From the NCBI GenBank assembly GCA_937766455.1, contig CALLXD010000006.1, positions 1 to 53,968 of the forward strand: a stretch of 53,968 bases of DNA, read 5' to 3'. Every line of letters starts with the position of its first letter. Position 1 is the stretch's first letter. The DNA is from Vicinamibacterales bacterium (GTDB taxonomy: Bacteria > Acidobacteriota > Vicinamibacteria > Vicinamibacterales > UBA8438). The position numbers and the translations under genes were made by a program. Below, piece after piece: positions 45,039 through 53,387 of the stretch. The notes under the pieces are model-generated. The model was not told the DNA's origin. It was given only the letters and a program-made list of their open reading frames with translations, and searched no databases.

Positions 45039-47387
45039 TCAGATTCTGAACAAGTATCGCAGCTTTGTGAAGACCGCACGATTGGTCCGACGGAGATCGC
45101 TGGTAAAGAACAACCGCTCGTCGAATCCGTCTCCATCCAGGTCTCCCTCAATCCGATCCTCCTGCCGGTAGTGATCGTCGTACCCCACGAAGAACACCGT
45201 CCCCGCGTTGATGCGATACGTGAACAAGATGTTGAAATCGAGGTCTTTGTCGAAGGAGTTGTACTGCGTGATGTTCCGCATGAGCAAACGGTTGGTGAAG
45301 GTCAGGATGCTCTGCGCGCGGTAGATCTTTACGTCGAACACCTGGAGGTCGCCGTTGCGCGGGTCGGTGAGTCGACTCGTATTCAGACTGAGATCTGAGC
45401 TGAGTCGAGCGAGCGGCCGCACGGTGAGGTTGAGACTCGTGCTGCGTCCGTCGCCCAGGAATGGATTGTCTGGGTCGAAAAAAATTTGGCCGCCTCGCGA
45501 GTAATTGGCGCGGATGGACAACGCCCGATTCGTGTTCACGCCACCGTTGATCGAATACTCAGTCTTGTGAAAGTCGATCCCGCCGAACCGCTCCAGGTCG
45601 TGATTCAGGTTGGCGCCGAACGACAAGTTTCTGGCGAAGTTGAAATTGAGTCCGAGACCTCGTTGCTCGTCCTGCAACACGTCGTCGAAGTTGTAGTTCC
45701 GGCTGTAGCTGAGCCGCGGCCCCCAGTTGATGATCCAGCTCTCGGGCCACCAGCGATACCCGATGTTCCCGATCGCCAGACGTTGATTCTGGCGGCGAAC
45801 GAACCCCACATCCGTCCGGAAGTCAGGGGTGATCTCGAATGCCGCCGCGAAGAAACTGAGATTGCGTCCGGTGTTGCTGATACTGGCGTCGTAGACGTGT
45901 CCGCTCCGCTCGACCCCCTCGAGATCCCGATGCTGGGATCCGATCATGCGGAAGTTGGTGGACAGCGACCGCGATAGACGGAAACTGCCGTCCATACCCC
46001 CCAGTTTGCTGCTGGCGTCGAGAAACTCGCGGTCGGTGAACACGGCCCCGATGTGCGACTCGGAATACACGTCGTATCTCACGCGACCAATGAAGTTCCG
46101 CGCCGTCTCTCCGAACAGTGGGTCCGAGCGGTCCTCGAGGTTGCCCGGCGCCTCGTCCTCGGCGGTCAACACGCCGAGTGAGAAGCGACCGGCCTTCCCC
46201 GTGATTTTCGCGCCCCACGTCGGGTCTACGATGGTGCGGGTGTGCACGAACGTGACCGGACCGGGGAAATCGAAGATCTCAGCCCCCTCGACGAAGAACG
46301 GACGCAGTTCGCGAAAGAAAAGCGGGAAACGCTGATTGACCTCGATCTGCGGCCGGTCGGACTCGATTTGCGAGAAATCGGGATTGAACGTCACGTCGAC
46401 AGTCAAATTGGAGGTCAGACCATATTTGATATTCAGGCCGGCCTGCGGGTCCGTGTCCTGCGTCACAAATCCGCCGCTGGTGGTGTCGAGCGACCCAAAC
46501 TTGACCGCGGTGAAGGTCGGGAGAAACTCCAGGTTGCGACTCGTGGAGAAGCCGGTCATCCCTTCCATGAGCCCCATCTGACGGTGGAAGCCGGCCACGT
46601 CCCGTGACATCGGCGCCCACACGACGTTCTCCTCGTTCTTGCCCTTGATTTCACGAACGATCTGAAAGCCCCACTGGTGCGGTTCTCCCGCCGCGCGTTG
46701 CGGGTAACGGAGGCTCTTGAGGGGAATCGCCATCTCGGCGGTGTACCCGTCCTCGACGATCTCAGTGGCGCTGGAAAACAGCGCGTCCCACGAGCGGTCT
46801 GCGGTTGGGATCGGACCACCCCGTCTGTTTCCGACCGCATTGACGATGCCGTCGCCTTGGACGTTGAACGCGTTGAGATCGAAGTCGTAGGCGCGTCGTT
46901 GGGCCAGGAAGGTGTCGAGATAGATCGTGATCAGATCGTCCTGCCATGCCGTGTCCCGGTCGACCCGGTTGGCCCGCATGATGCTCGGATCCGAGTAGTG
47001 CAGATAGAAACCGAAGTAGACGTTCTCGCGGTCGTAGGCAACGTACACCTCCGTGTCTTCGGTCGCCGGCGCACCTTCGAGGGGTGCTTGCTGCGTGAAC
47101 CCGGTCAGGGTGGCGGCGCCCTCCCAGGCGGCGTCATCGAGACGCCCGTCGATGACCGGCGGGGTCGTAGCCCGCGTCGGCCGCACGGTCGGGCGTCCCG
47201 CGATCAGCCCCAATCCGTCGGTCGTCTGTGCGTTCGTGGGCGCCTGCTCGAACGAAGGGACAACAGCGCTCGCAGCCGGTGCGAGGGACTGCGCCGCGGT
47301 GACGGTGCCGGACAGACTCGTGAGCAGCCACAGCGCCAGTAGCAGCGAGCCGCAACGGCAGGACGGGGCGGGCCGATTCAACGTCAT
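45039..47387 (-). CDS. DUF5916 outer-membrane protein with N-terminal CBM9-like domain
   Basis: 782 residues. After the signal peptide (to about AAQS) comes a carbohydrate-binding family 9-like domain: PPVIDGRLDDAAWEGA, then YVAYDRENVYFGFYLH and MAIPLKSLRYPQ. The second half has many amphipathic strands and ends KLRYLFRI, an outer-membrane barrel terminus. The middle contains DVTFNPDFSQIESDRPQIE and RPFFVEGAEIFDF, the standard DUF5916 blocks. This family is abundant in Acidobacteriota and Bacteroidota, with unproven function. The start at 47387 is set by the signal peptide. Confidence 0.92.
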   Translation of the reverse strand: MTLNRPAPSCRCGSLLLALWLLTSLSGTVTAAQSLAPAASAVVPSFEQAPTNAQTTDGLGLIAGRPTVRPTRATTPPVIDGRLDDAAWEGAATLTGFTQQAPLEGAPATEDTEVYVAYDRENVYFGFYLHYSDPSIMRANRVDRDTAWQDDLITIYLDTFLAQRRAYDFDLNAFNVQGDGIVNAVGNRRGGPIPTADRSWDALFSSATEIVEDGYTAEMAIPLKSLRYPQRAAGEPHQWGFQIVREIKGKNEENVVWAPMSRDVAGFHRQMGLMEGMTGFSTSRNLEFLPTFTAVKFGSLDTTSGGFVTQDTDPQAGLNIKYGLTSNLTVDVTFNPDFSQIESDRPQIEVNQRFPLFFRELRPFFVEGAEIFDFPGPVTFVHTRTIVDPTWGAKITGKAGRFSLGVLTAEDEAPGNLEDRSDPLFGETARNFIGRVRYDVYSESHIGAVFTDREFLDASSKLGGMDGSFRLSRSLSTNFRMIGSQHRDLEGVERSGHVYDASISNTGRNLSFFAAAFEITPDFRTDVGFVRRQNQRLAIGNIGYRWWPESWIINWGPRLSYSRNYNFDDVLQDEQRGLGLNFNFARNLSFGANLNHDLERFGGIDFHKTEYSINGGVNTNRALSIRANYSRGGQIFFDPDNPFLGDGRSTSLNLTVRPLARLSSDLSLNTSRLTDPRNGDLQVFDVKIYRAQSILTFTNRLLMRNITQYNSFDKDLDFNILFTYRINAGTVFFVGYDDHYRQEDRIEGDLDGDGFDERLFFTSDLRRTNRAVFTKLRYLFRI

Positions 47388-47538
47388 GGCGGGCAGGTGA
47401 CCACTCGGGCGGGTACAAGAAACGGGGACGGAAAGCGATGTCCCGTCCCCGATGCGGTGCCTCTGAAGACACCTACAGAACGCTGAATGGTACCAGAAAG
47501 GTCGGCCGCGACGCACCAAACCCCGGTGTTGTGTTCGG

Positions 47539-48189
47539 TCAGTCCGATGGCGTGTCGACGCGCCCGGCTACCCTGCTGTGGCGCACATCACCGCTCCCAT
47601 CCCGTTTGACGATGAAGTCGCCCTGGATGTCGTCGACCTCGATGCCGCCGGAGCCGTCGTCTTCGACAATGACACTACCCCGCACGGCGGCGATGTCGAT
47701 GCTGCCAGAACCGTCATTGACGCGCACGTCGCCCGCCACGCCTTCGATATCGATGCTGCCGGAGCCGTCTCGGAGGTCGAGGGCCGCCACATCATAGATC
47801 CGCAGACTGCCAGACGAATCCTCTACTTCGAGCTGGACGGTGTCCGGTATCTCCAGCTCCAGATCGAGGCGCCCGTTCGTGCCGTCGGTGTGCACCTCGA
47901 CCACGATGTCGGTTCCGACACGTTCCGCCGTCAATTCCACCCGCGCAAGATCCTCGGTCGTCGCAGCGCAGGCCGTCCCGGTCGCCCGGACGTCAGTGCG
48001 GCCGGAGCGACCATCGATACGCAGTGAACCGGCCCGCGCACGGACCCTGATCCGTGTGGCGTCGCCAACCGAAACCTCCGCGGACCGAGACGCGGTCTCG
48101 TCGCACGACCAGCCGCCAACGGACATGACACACCCGGACGATCCAGCCACGCCGAATACAACCGCTACCACCGCGGGCATCCACTTCAT
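47539..48189 (-). CDS. DUF4097-type beta-repeat lipoprotein
   Basis: 216 residues with a lipobox (SSGC). The C-terminal half is built of short near-identical repeats, for example DGSGSIDIEGVAGDVRVN and DGSGSIDIAAVRGSVIVE. These are DGSG beta turns of a DUF4097 parallel beta helix, about 19 residues each. GGAGGAAA lies 6 nt before the ATG, the strongest ribosome-binding site in this part. It is probably a surface or periplasmic structural protein; some homologues act as putative adhesins. No regulator is adjacent. Confidence 0.85.
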   Translation of the reverse strand: MKWMPAVVAVVFGVAGSSGCVMSVGGWSCDETASRSAEVSVGDATRIRVRARAGSLRIDGRSGRTDVRATGTACAATTEDLARVELTAERVGTDIVVEVHTDGTNGRLDLELEIPDTVQLEVEDSSGSLRIYDVAALDLRDGSGSIDIEGVAGDVRVNDGSGSIDIAAVRGSVIVEDDGSGGIEVDDIQGDFIVKRDGSGDVRHSRVAGRVDTPSD

Positions 48190-48348
48190 GGGGTTTCCTC
48201 CTGCCTCTTCATACGTGAGCAGGGCGCCGGTGGTTCTGGACGGCAGGGAGATTTCAGTGTGTTGGACGGCTTCGGCCGTGGCTGCACGTGGCCCCCTGTG
48301 GAGCGCACCTCGGCCGGGGCCGGCACCGCAGGCTTTCGACCGCCAGAA

Positions 48349-49338
48349 TCAATACATCAGAAACGCGAACAGCTGTTGGCCGGCAGCGACGAGTAGGTGC
48401 TGGCGGCCGTCGATGAGGTATGTCTGCGGGGCGTTGGAGATGTTTCCGATGCGCGTGTTCCACAGCAGCTCGCCGTCGGCCGCGTCGAACGCCACGAAAT
48501 TGCCACTGCCGTCGCCGGTGAAGACCAGACCACCCGCCGTGGTCAGCACGCCGGCGCCACCACCACCGCCGACGGGCCACGCGTGGCGCCATCTGGTCTC
48601 GCCGGTGCGATAGTCGATGGCCGACAGAGCGTTTCCGCCGGACCCAACAGTCACGCGGTCCTTCCCACCCAGCCCCATGGAACCGCGGGGATCCGGGTCG
48701 GTCAGATAGAGCATGTTGAACCCGTTGTTCTCCTGCGTATAGAACAACCCCGTGTCCGGACTGAAGGCGGGTGGCTGCCAGTTGGCGACACCACCCTCCA
48801 CTGGCGAGACCAACGACCCGGGAATGATCGCTTCCTTGGACCAATGTGCGGTCCGCCTCGCGTCTTCCAGAAGTAGTGCCAGCGTTCGCCGCCGTCGCGT
48901 ACATCGAGCGCCCAGACGTGGTCGGGCTGTCACATAGAGGAGGTCACCGAGCTGCAGGATGGAGCCCTTGATGCGCTGGGATCCGATGGTGAAGTCACCG
49001 GTCCCTTCGCCGCCCATGAACGTCGGGGCGTTGTTCCCCTCGAGCTCAGGCATGCCGGAGTCCAGCGTCCTGGTCCACGCAAGCGTCAGCCGCTGCACGT
49101 TCTCGGTGGTGACCTGGTCAAGCTTGCTGTAGCGGCGTCCACTGTAGTCACCCGAGTAGGTTGGCCACGAGTTCTCGAGCGGCGCCACCAGCGATGCCGG
49201 GTCGAGGCCGCCCTCTTGCGCCAGTGAGGCCACCGCCCCCAGCAACACGGTGGAGACGACCAGTGCCAGCACGGGCCAGACCCGTCGACAGACGCCACGG
49301 TCACGCCCGGGAGAAGAGACCATGCGTATAGCAGTCAT
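48349..49338 (-). pseudogene. PQQ-dependent alcohol dehydrogenase, internally deleted
   Basis: 329 codons remain of a protein that normally has about 550-600. The N-terminus is sound: signal peptide, WPTYSGDYSGRRYSKLDQV, then LGDLLYVTA. A one-base shift near 48922 hides DHVWALDVRDGGERWHYFWK in another frame. Just after that, near 48845, sequence jumps to VEGGVANWQPPAFSPDTGLFY, which belongs several blades later. About 200-250 residues of the propeller are missing. The gene overlaps the upstream cytochrome c as ATGA, the usual electron-acceptor pairing. A true deletion or an assembly collapse are both possible. Confidence 0.75.
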
Positions 49339-50204
49339 TGCAGCGTCACCAGATAGGCCGTCCCGTTGTGAATGTCGGTGTCACCGTAGAGTGGAAGCAT
49401 CTCCCGGTGCGCGGTCATCGGGTCGTCTACCTCGACCCGGGGCGTGTCACCACGACGACCGAACGAGCGGTGGCGTCCGTCATCCTCGGTCAAAACAACC
49501 AGAAAGTCGTTGAGCCGCTCCAGCGTGCCGGACACACGTTCGCCAGACGGTTGGGTGACCGTGACCGTGATCGGCGGCGATTCGGCGTTCCGGGCGGCGC
49601 CCCGCACCCAGGTGTCTTGCAGCTCCTGCGCCCTCGGAATCCGAGACCCGATGCCCTGCAAGTCTCCCACTGGTGAGTGACACGACGCGCAGCGGCTCGC
49701 GAAGTAAGTCTGCCCGGCGGTCGCGTCACCGACCAGGATGTCGAGTTCGACTACCTCCCCAGGGGGCGGACCACCTTGACGGGACGCGGTGCCCAGAATG
49801 TCGTGGATGTATTCGACGACAGCAGTGACGTCGGTGGCTGACAGATTCTGTGGCGGCATGCTCGAGCCACCCACCCCGGTCTGGCCGTCTCTGATCACGG
49901 GGCTTATCAGGTCGCCCCGTCATCTTTCAGCACCAGCTGAGATCGCAGAAGGTTGGGTCCTCCCAGATCACCGCCCCGCAGGTCTTGCCCGTGACACGCG
50001 CAGCAACTGATGCCGTACACCGACCGACCACGGGCGATCACGTCGGGGTCGCCAGGCTCACGCTGGAGAGACGGATACAGTCGCTGGGCGCGGTCCGCCG
50101 GTGGCTGTGCAGCCGCCGGACTGGCACTCAGCAGCGCCACGGCCAGGAGGACACAGGCCGCCACCAGTGCGCCCCACAGGTGACCCCCGCATCCGGTTGC
50201 GCAT
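49335..50204 (-). CDS. Diheme cytochrome c, two frameshifts
   Basis: About 289 residues after correction. The start ATG at 50204 gives MRNRMRG; deleting one G of a GGGGG run joins this to HLWGALVAACVLLAVALL and AAAQ, a good signal peptide. The first haem is in SCCACHGQDLRGGDLGGP, the second in FASRCASCHSPVGDLQG. A second break near 49916, in a GGGG run, separates SQLVLKD from GDLISPVIRDGQTGVGG. Both indels lie in homopolymers and cancel to restore the 870-nt length. AGGA precedes the ATG by 6 nt. It probably accepts electrons from the overlapping PQQ dehydrogenase. Confidence 0.78.
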
Positions 50205-50211
50205 GGCGATC

Positions 50212-51132
50212 CTATTTCTCGGCGGAACGCTCCGACATCAGGATGTTCGACATCGCGTAGTTGCCCTCGTGGCACGCGTACTCATAAATGATGTAGTCGT
50301 CCAACCGGGGCATCGGACGTACCGCGGTCCAGGGAGCGGTGTAGACGGTCGCATCCTCGATCGTGAATTCAGTTTCGATGAGATCCTCGGCCACGCGCCG
50401 ATAGCGCTCGACCGCCTTCGTATTTCGGGACGAGGGGAACCGATGCACGGTCTGGTCGCTGTAATTGGCGGTCTCGACCACCAACGTGTCGCCGTCCCAG
50501 CGCGCGCGTGAGTCGCCGTTCCACTGTCGAATGTCGTCGTCGAGCTGCGGCCGCCCGTCGAGCGGAATGATCCGCACGTCGTGGATGTTCTCCACCCGGA
50601 TCGCGACGTGGGTCGGGGTCTGCAGAATCTGGACGCTGTTGTTGTATCCCGTCGAGATCGGCGGCACGCCGTGGTACGTAATGCAACGGTCCCAGTTCGT
50701 CCGATCGACCCAGGAGTCGGCCGGGTGAGCCTGAGCGTACTCGCGCTGTTCGGTCTGACGCCGCTGGGTCTCGGCCGTCACCGGGAGCCGGCCATCGGGC
50801 GGGTCGACGATCAGCGAGGTCCGCATGTCTGAACTCACCTCGCCCCGGTCGAACCACAAGGCGTTGTAGGACCCGACGCTGCCGGGGGCGTCTGGCTGGT
50901 CGAGGGTCACGGAGTAGTTCCGCTGCGCCGCTTCTTCTGGTGTGAAAAATTCCTTGTCCGCCATCGACGTGGGTCGCTGCAGCGGCGTCAGCGACGCATA
51001 CGACCAGGTGCCCTGGAGATCTGGGTCGCCCCACGCCGTCTTGAGAGGGCCGTCCTGACCCACGGCAAACGGCGGCACGAGCATCGCCACCCCAACCAAC
51101 CCGGCGAGTACCGATAGTGTTCGCTTCTGCAT
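50212..51132 (-). CDS. Exported hypothetical protein, acidobacterial 'GDPDLQGTW' family
   Basis: 306 residues with signal peptide (VLAGLVGVAMLVPPFAVGQ). The block WGDPDLQGTWSYASLTPLQRP marks a protein type found in many copies in acidobacterial genomes. Others are ITYHGVPPISTGYNNSVQI, the C-terminal strands WDGDTLVVETANY and ACHEGNYAMSNIL. The role is unknown. It stands 7 nt before the cytochrome c start and probably shares its transcript. Many paralogues lie beside quinoproteins, which hints at a periplasmic oxidative role, but this is inference. Confidence 0.75.
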   Translation of the reverse strand: MQKRTLSVLAGLVGVAMLVPPFAVGQDGPLKTAWGDPDLQGTWSYASLTPLQRPTSMADKEFFTPEEAAQRNYSVTLDQPDAPGSVGSYNALWFDRGEVSSDMRTSLIVDPPDGRLPVTAETQRRQTEQREYAQAHPADSWVDRTNWDRCITYHGVPPISTGYNNSVQILQTPTHVAIRVENIHDVRIIPLDGRPQLDDDIRQWNGDSRARWDGDTLVVETANYSDQTVHRFPSSRNTKAVERYRRVAEDLIETEFTIEDATVYTAPWTAVRPMPRLDDYIIYEYACHEGNYAMSNILMSERSAEK

Positions 51133-51198
51133 CTGGGGTCTCCTGATCTGCGGAATCGAGGTCGACGGCTCACCCGGCGACCGCGCTGATAACCGTCG

Positions 51199-52134
51199 CT
51201 ACTGGCTCTCGTTGTAGATGTTCTGGACCAGCGTCGTCACGCCCCGTGGTGGCGCCTGAAAATCGCTAAACCGGTCCGGCTTCACATACCCGTCGACCAC
51301 CTGCTCGACGGTCTGTCCAGAGGCCAGGCCCTGCTTTGCCTTCATCAAGACGTCGTTGAAGAACCCGCTGAAGTTCACGAAGTCGTTCCACGACAGGGTC
51401 ACGGTGTGGTGACCGGCAATCACGGTGTCGACGTGCTTGAGACCGTCCACCGCGCGCATCAACGTGGATCCGAACTCGACGGCGCTCCCGTTCCCGTTGA
51501 CGACATCGATGAACGGCAGACCCATCCGCTGGAACATGTCCCCGGTGTGGACGGTGCGCACCGCCGGGAACACCACGAACGTATCGCCGTCGGTGTGGCC
51601 GCGACCAAAGTGATACAGGTCGACTCGATCGTCGCCATCGAACAGCGACTTGCGGCTCGTGAACGTGGTCGAAGGCAGATACTGGGCGTTCTCGCCCTTG
51701 AACGCATCGCAGTTCGCGACCGGATTGCAGGTAGCCTGGGCCATCTGGGCACGCGTGTTCGCATGGGCCACGAATTCGACGGTCTCGGAAAACTCGGTGT
51801 TGCTACCGCTGTGGTCGTAGTGGGTGTGGGTATTGATGATGGTCGTGACCGGCTTGTCGGTCACGGTGGCGACCAGATCGAGAATGTCCTGACCGTAGCC
51901 TTCTAGTTTGGTATCGACCAGCACCACCCCGAACGTGGTCACGAATGCCACGGTGTTGCCACCGGTCAGCATGCTCTGCTCGGCGGGAGGAGGCGGGTTG
52001 CTGAGCAGGTAGAGGTTGTCCGCGACCTCCTCGATCCCGTGTATCTCGGGCCGCGGCTGCCGCGCCTCGTAGCTCGCCCCGGTCAACACGACACCGACGA
52101 GCGTCAAGACCGCCAGACTGGCACTGCGCTTCAT
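51199..52134 (-). CDS. MBL-fold metallo-hydrolase, exported
   Basis: 311 residues with a signal peptide. THTHYDHSG (His103, His105, Asp107, His108) is the metallo-beta-lactamase metal motif; FGRGHTDGDTFVVF and IAGHHTVTLSW supply the later ligands. The fold is closer to the subclass with periplasmic hydrolases of unknown substrate than to true beta-lactamases. GGAGG stands 4 nt before the ATG, and TGA-TACAAT is an extended -10 about 35 nt upstream. Confidence 0.88.
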   Translation of the reverse strand: MKRSASLAVLTLVGVVLTGASYEARQPRPEIHGIEEVADNLYLLSNPPPPAEQSMLTGGNTVAFVTTFGVVLVDTKLEGYGQDILDLVATVTDKPVTTIINTHTHYDHSGSNTEFSETVEFVAHANTRAQMAQATCNPVANCDAFKGENAQYLPSTTFTSRKSLFDGDDRVDLYHFGRGHTDGDTFVVFPAVRTVHTGDMFQRMGLPFIDVVNGNGSAVEFGSTLMRAVDGLKHVDTVIAGHHTVTLSWNDFVNFSGFFNDVLMKAKQGLASGQTVEQVVDGYVKPDRFSDFQAPPRGVTTLVQNIYNESQ

Positions 52135-52169
52135 CCATCCTCCACGATCAGGTTGCTTCGGAAGGTGCG

Positions 52170-52175
52170 ATTGTA
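52170..52175 (-). promoter_or_regulatory. Candidate extended -10 box for the MBL/cytochrome operon
   Basis: The minus strand reads TGATACAAT, 35 nt before the ATG at 52134. Genes down to the PQQ remnant (about 48349) are tightly spaced and probably follow this promoter. Confidence 0.4.
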
Positions 52176-52313
52176 TCATCGCGACGGACTGCAGGCGGCG
52201 TATGAAACCTGCGGCTTTGGCGTGGAGACGGGCGTTGTTTCCTCGGTCAGCCCACCTGGGGGTGAGGGCCTGTGGTGCTGTGGTGAGTCTTTCTTCAGGC
52301 CAGCGTCTGCGGA

Positions 52314-53321
52314 TCAACAACGGCCGCCGGTGGCTGGTGACACCACCCCCGCCGCCGCCAGCCGGGACTGGGTCGAGCCGCGCGCACACGCGAGTGCGCG
52401 CAGGGTGGGGTTGGCGATCAGGGCGTCGGGACCGATCGGCTCGGCGCGGAGCCGCAGGTGCGCGAACAACGGTCTGGTGCCGCCGTCCGGGCGCAGTCCG
52501 ACATCCGGGTCTCGCACGGCTGGCATGAGCTTCAGACTGACGGTGCCACGGACGTTGCCGCCGATGGTGAGAATCCGGCCGCGCGTGTCATCCAGCGCGA
52601 CGACCACATCGCAATGTGTCCGCGCACCTTCGCCCATCTGCCGGCGTCGCTCGGCCAACGAGCGGTACGCGGGGCGGCGACCGCTACACAGAAGGTCGCC
52701 AGGCAGGATGGGCGCATCGCCAATGTCATGGGCCGTGAAGGCGGCGGGGGCACCACCATCCCGAGCGCGGATCGCCTGATCGATATAGGTGTGATGCGCG
52801 ATGGCGCGTCGGAACTGGTGTGCTTCGTCAAGGCCGCTTTCGCACATCACCCACGAGACGAACGCGGCAGACCAGGGGTAGCGCCAGCGGGCGCTTGACG
52901 CCGAACCGTCCCAGCGAGCGTTCTGGTTCTCGAGAATCCATCCCCCTTCCGGGGTGATGGTCCAGTAGCCGGCAATCGACTCGGCGAGCCGCACATACTC
53001 GCTGGGGCTCAACCGAGGCCATCGGCGGCGCCCACGCCGCACCGGTTGCTCGTCGAGGCGGGTCTGGTCTACGACCGAGAACCCGAAGAACCCCCACTCT
53101 TGAGCTGCCACGTCGACGATCCGCCGACGCAACGGTTCGTCCGACCGGGGACGGCACCGGGTGTCTCGTACTTCGAGGCTGCCGACGACACCGGTGACCC
53201 GCGCCGATGGCGGCACGACGTCGAGCTGATCAGCACTCAGTCGTTCGAGATGTGACGACTGCGCGCTGACCAACGTCGACAGGAGCAACGCACCCGCCAG
53301 CGTCAGGATAGGGACTCTCAT
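52314..53321 (-). CDS. DUF2272-like exported protein
   Basis: 335 residues with a signal peptide (ILTLAGALLLSTLVSAQ). The DUF2272 core is visible: DVAAQEWGFFGF, WRYPWSAAFVSWVMCESGL, and GDLLCSGRR followed by THCDVVVALDD, whose Cys and His residues suit an NlpC/P60-like or CHAP-like papain fold. This would make it a candidate peptidoglycan amidase or endopeptidase, with Cys and His in that order. AGAGG lies 7 nt before the ATG and TAGAAT (53340-53335) is a probable -10 box. Confidence 0.78.
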   Translation of the reverse strand: MRVPILTLAGALLLSTLVSAQSSHLERLSADQLDVVPPSARVTGVVGSLEVRDTRCRPRSDEPLRRRIVDVAAQEWGFFGFSVVDQTRLDEQPVRRGRRRWPRLSPSEYVRLAESIAGYWTITPEGGWILENQNARWDGSASSARWRYPWSAAFVSWVMCESGLDEAHQFRRAIAHHTYIDQAIRARDGGAPAAFTAHDIGDAPILPGDLLCSGRRPAYRSLAERRRQMGEGARTHCDVVVALDDTRGRILTIGGNVRGTVSLKLMPAVRDPDVGLRPDGGTRPLFAHLRLRAEPIGPDALIANPTLRALACARGSTQSRLAAAGVVSPATGGRC

Positions 53322-53374
53322 GATGAACCTCTGAATTCTACGCGTGTTCCCGCAGGCTCTAACGCAAACCGCGC

Positions 53375-53380
53375 TACAGT
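53375..53380 (+). promoter_or_regulatory. Candidate -10 box of a leaderless start
   Basis: TACAGT ends exactly 7 nt before the GTG start of the peroxidase gene. There is no Shine-Dalgarno sequence. Confidence 0.35.
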
Positions 53381-53387
53381 CCCTCGA

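Noticed and set aside
49910..49925. TGA in the cytochrome c gene as another selenocysteine
   Set aside because: A TAA follows directly and no hairpin is seen. A base lost from a GGGG run explains the break better.
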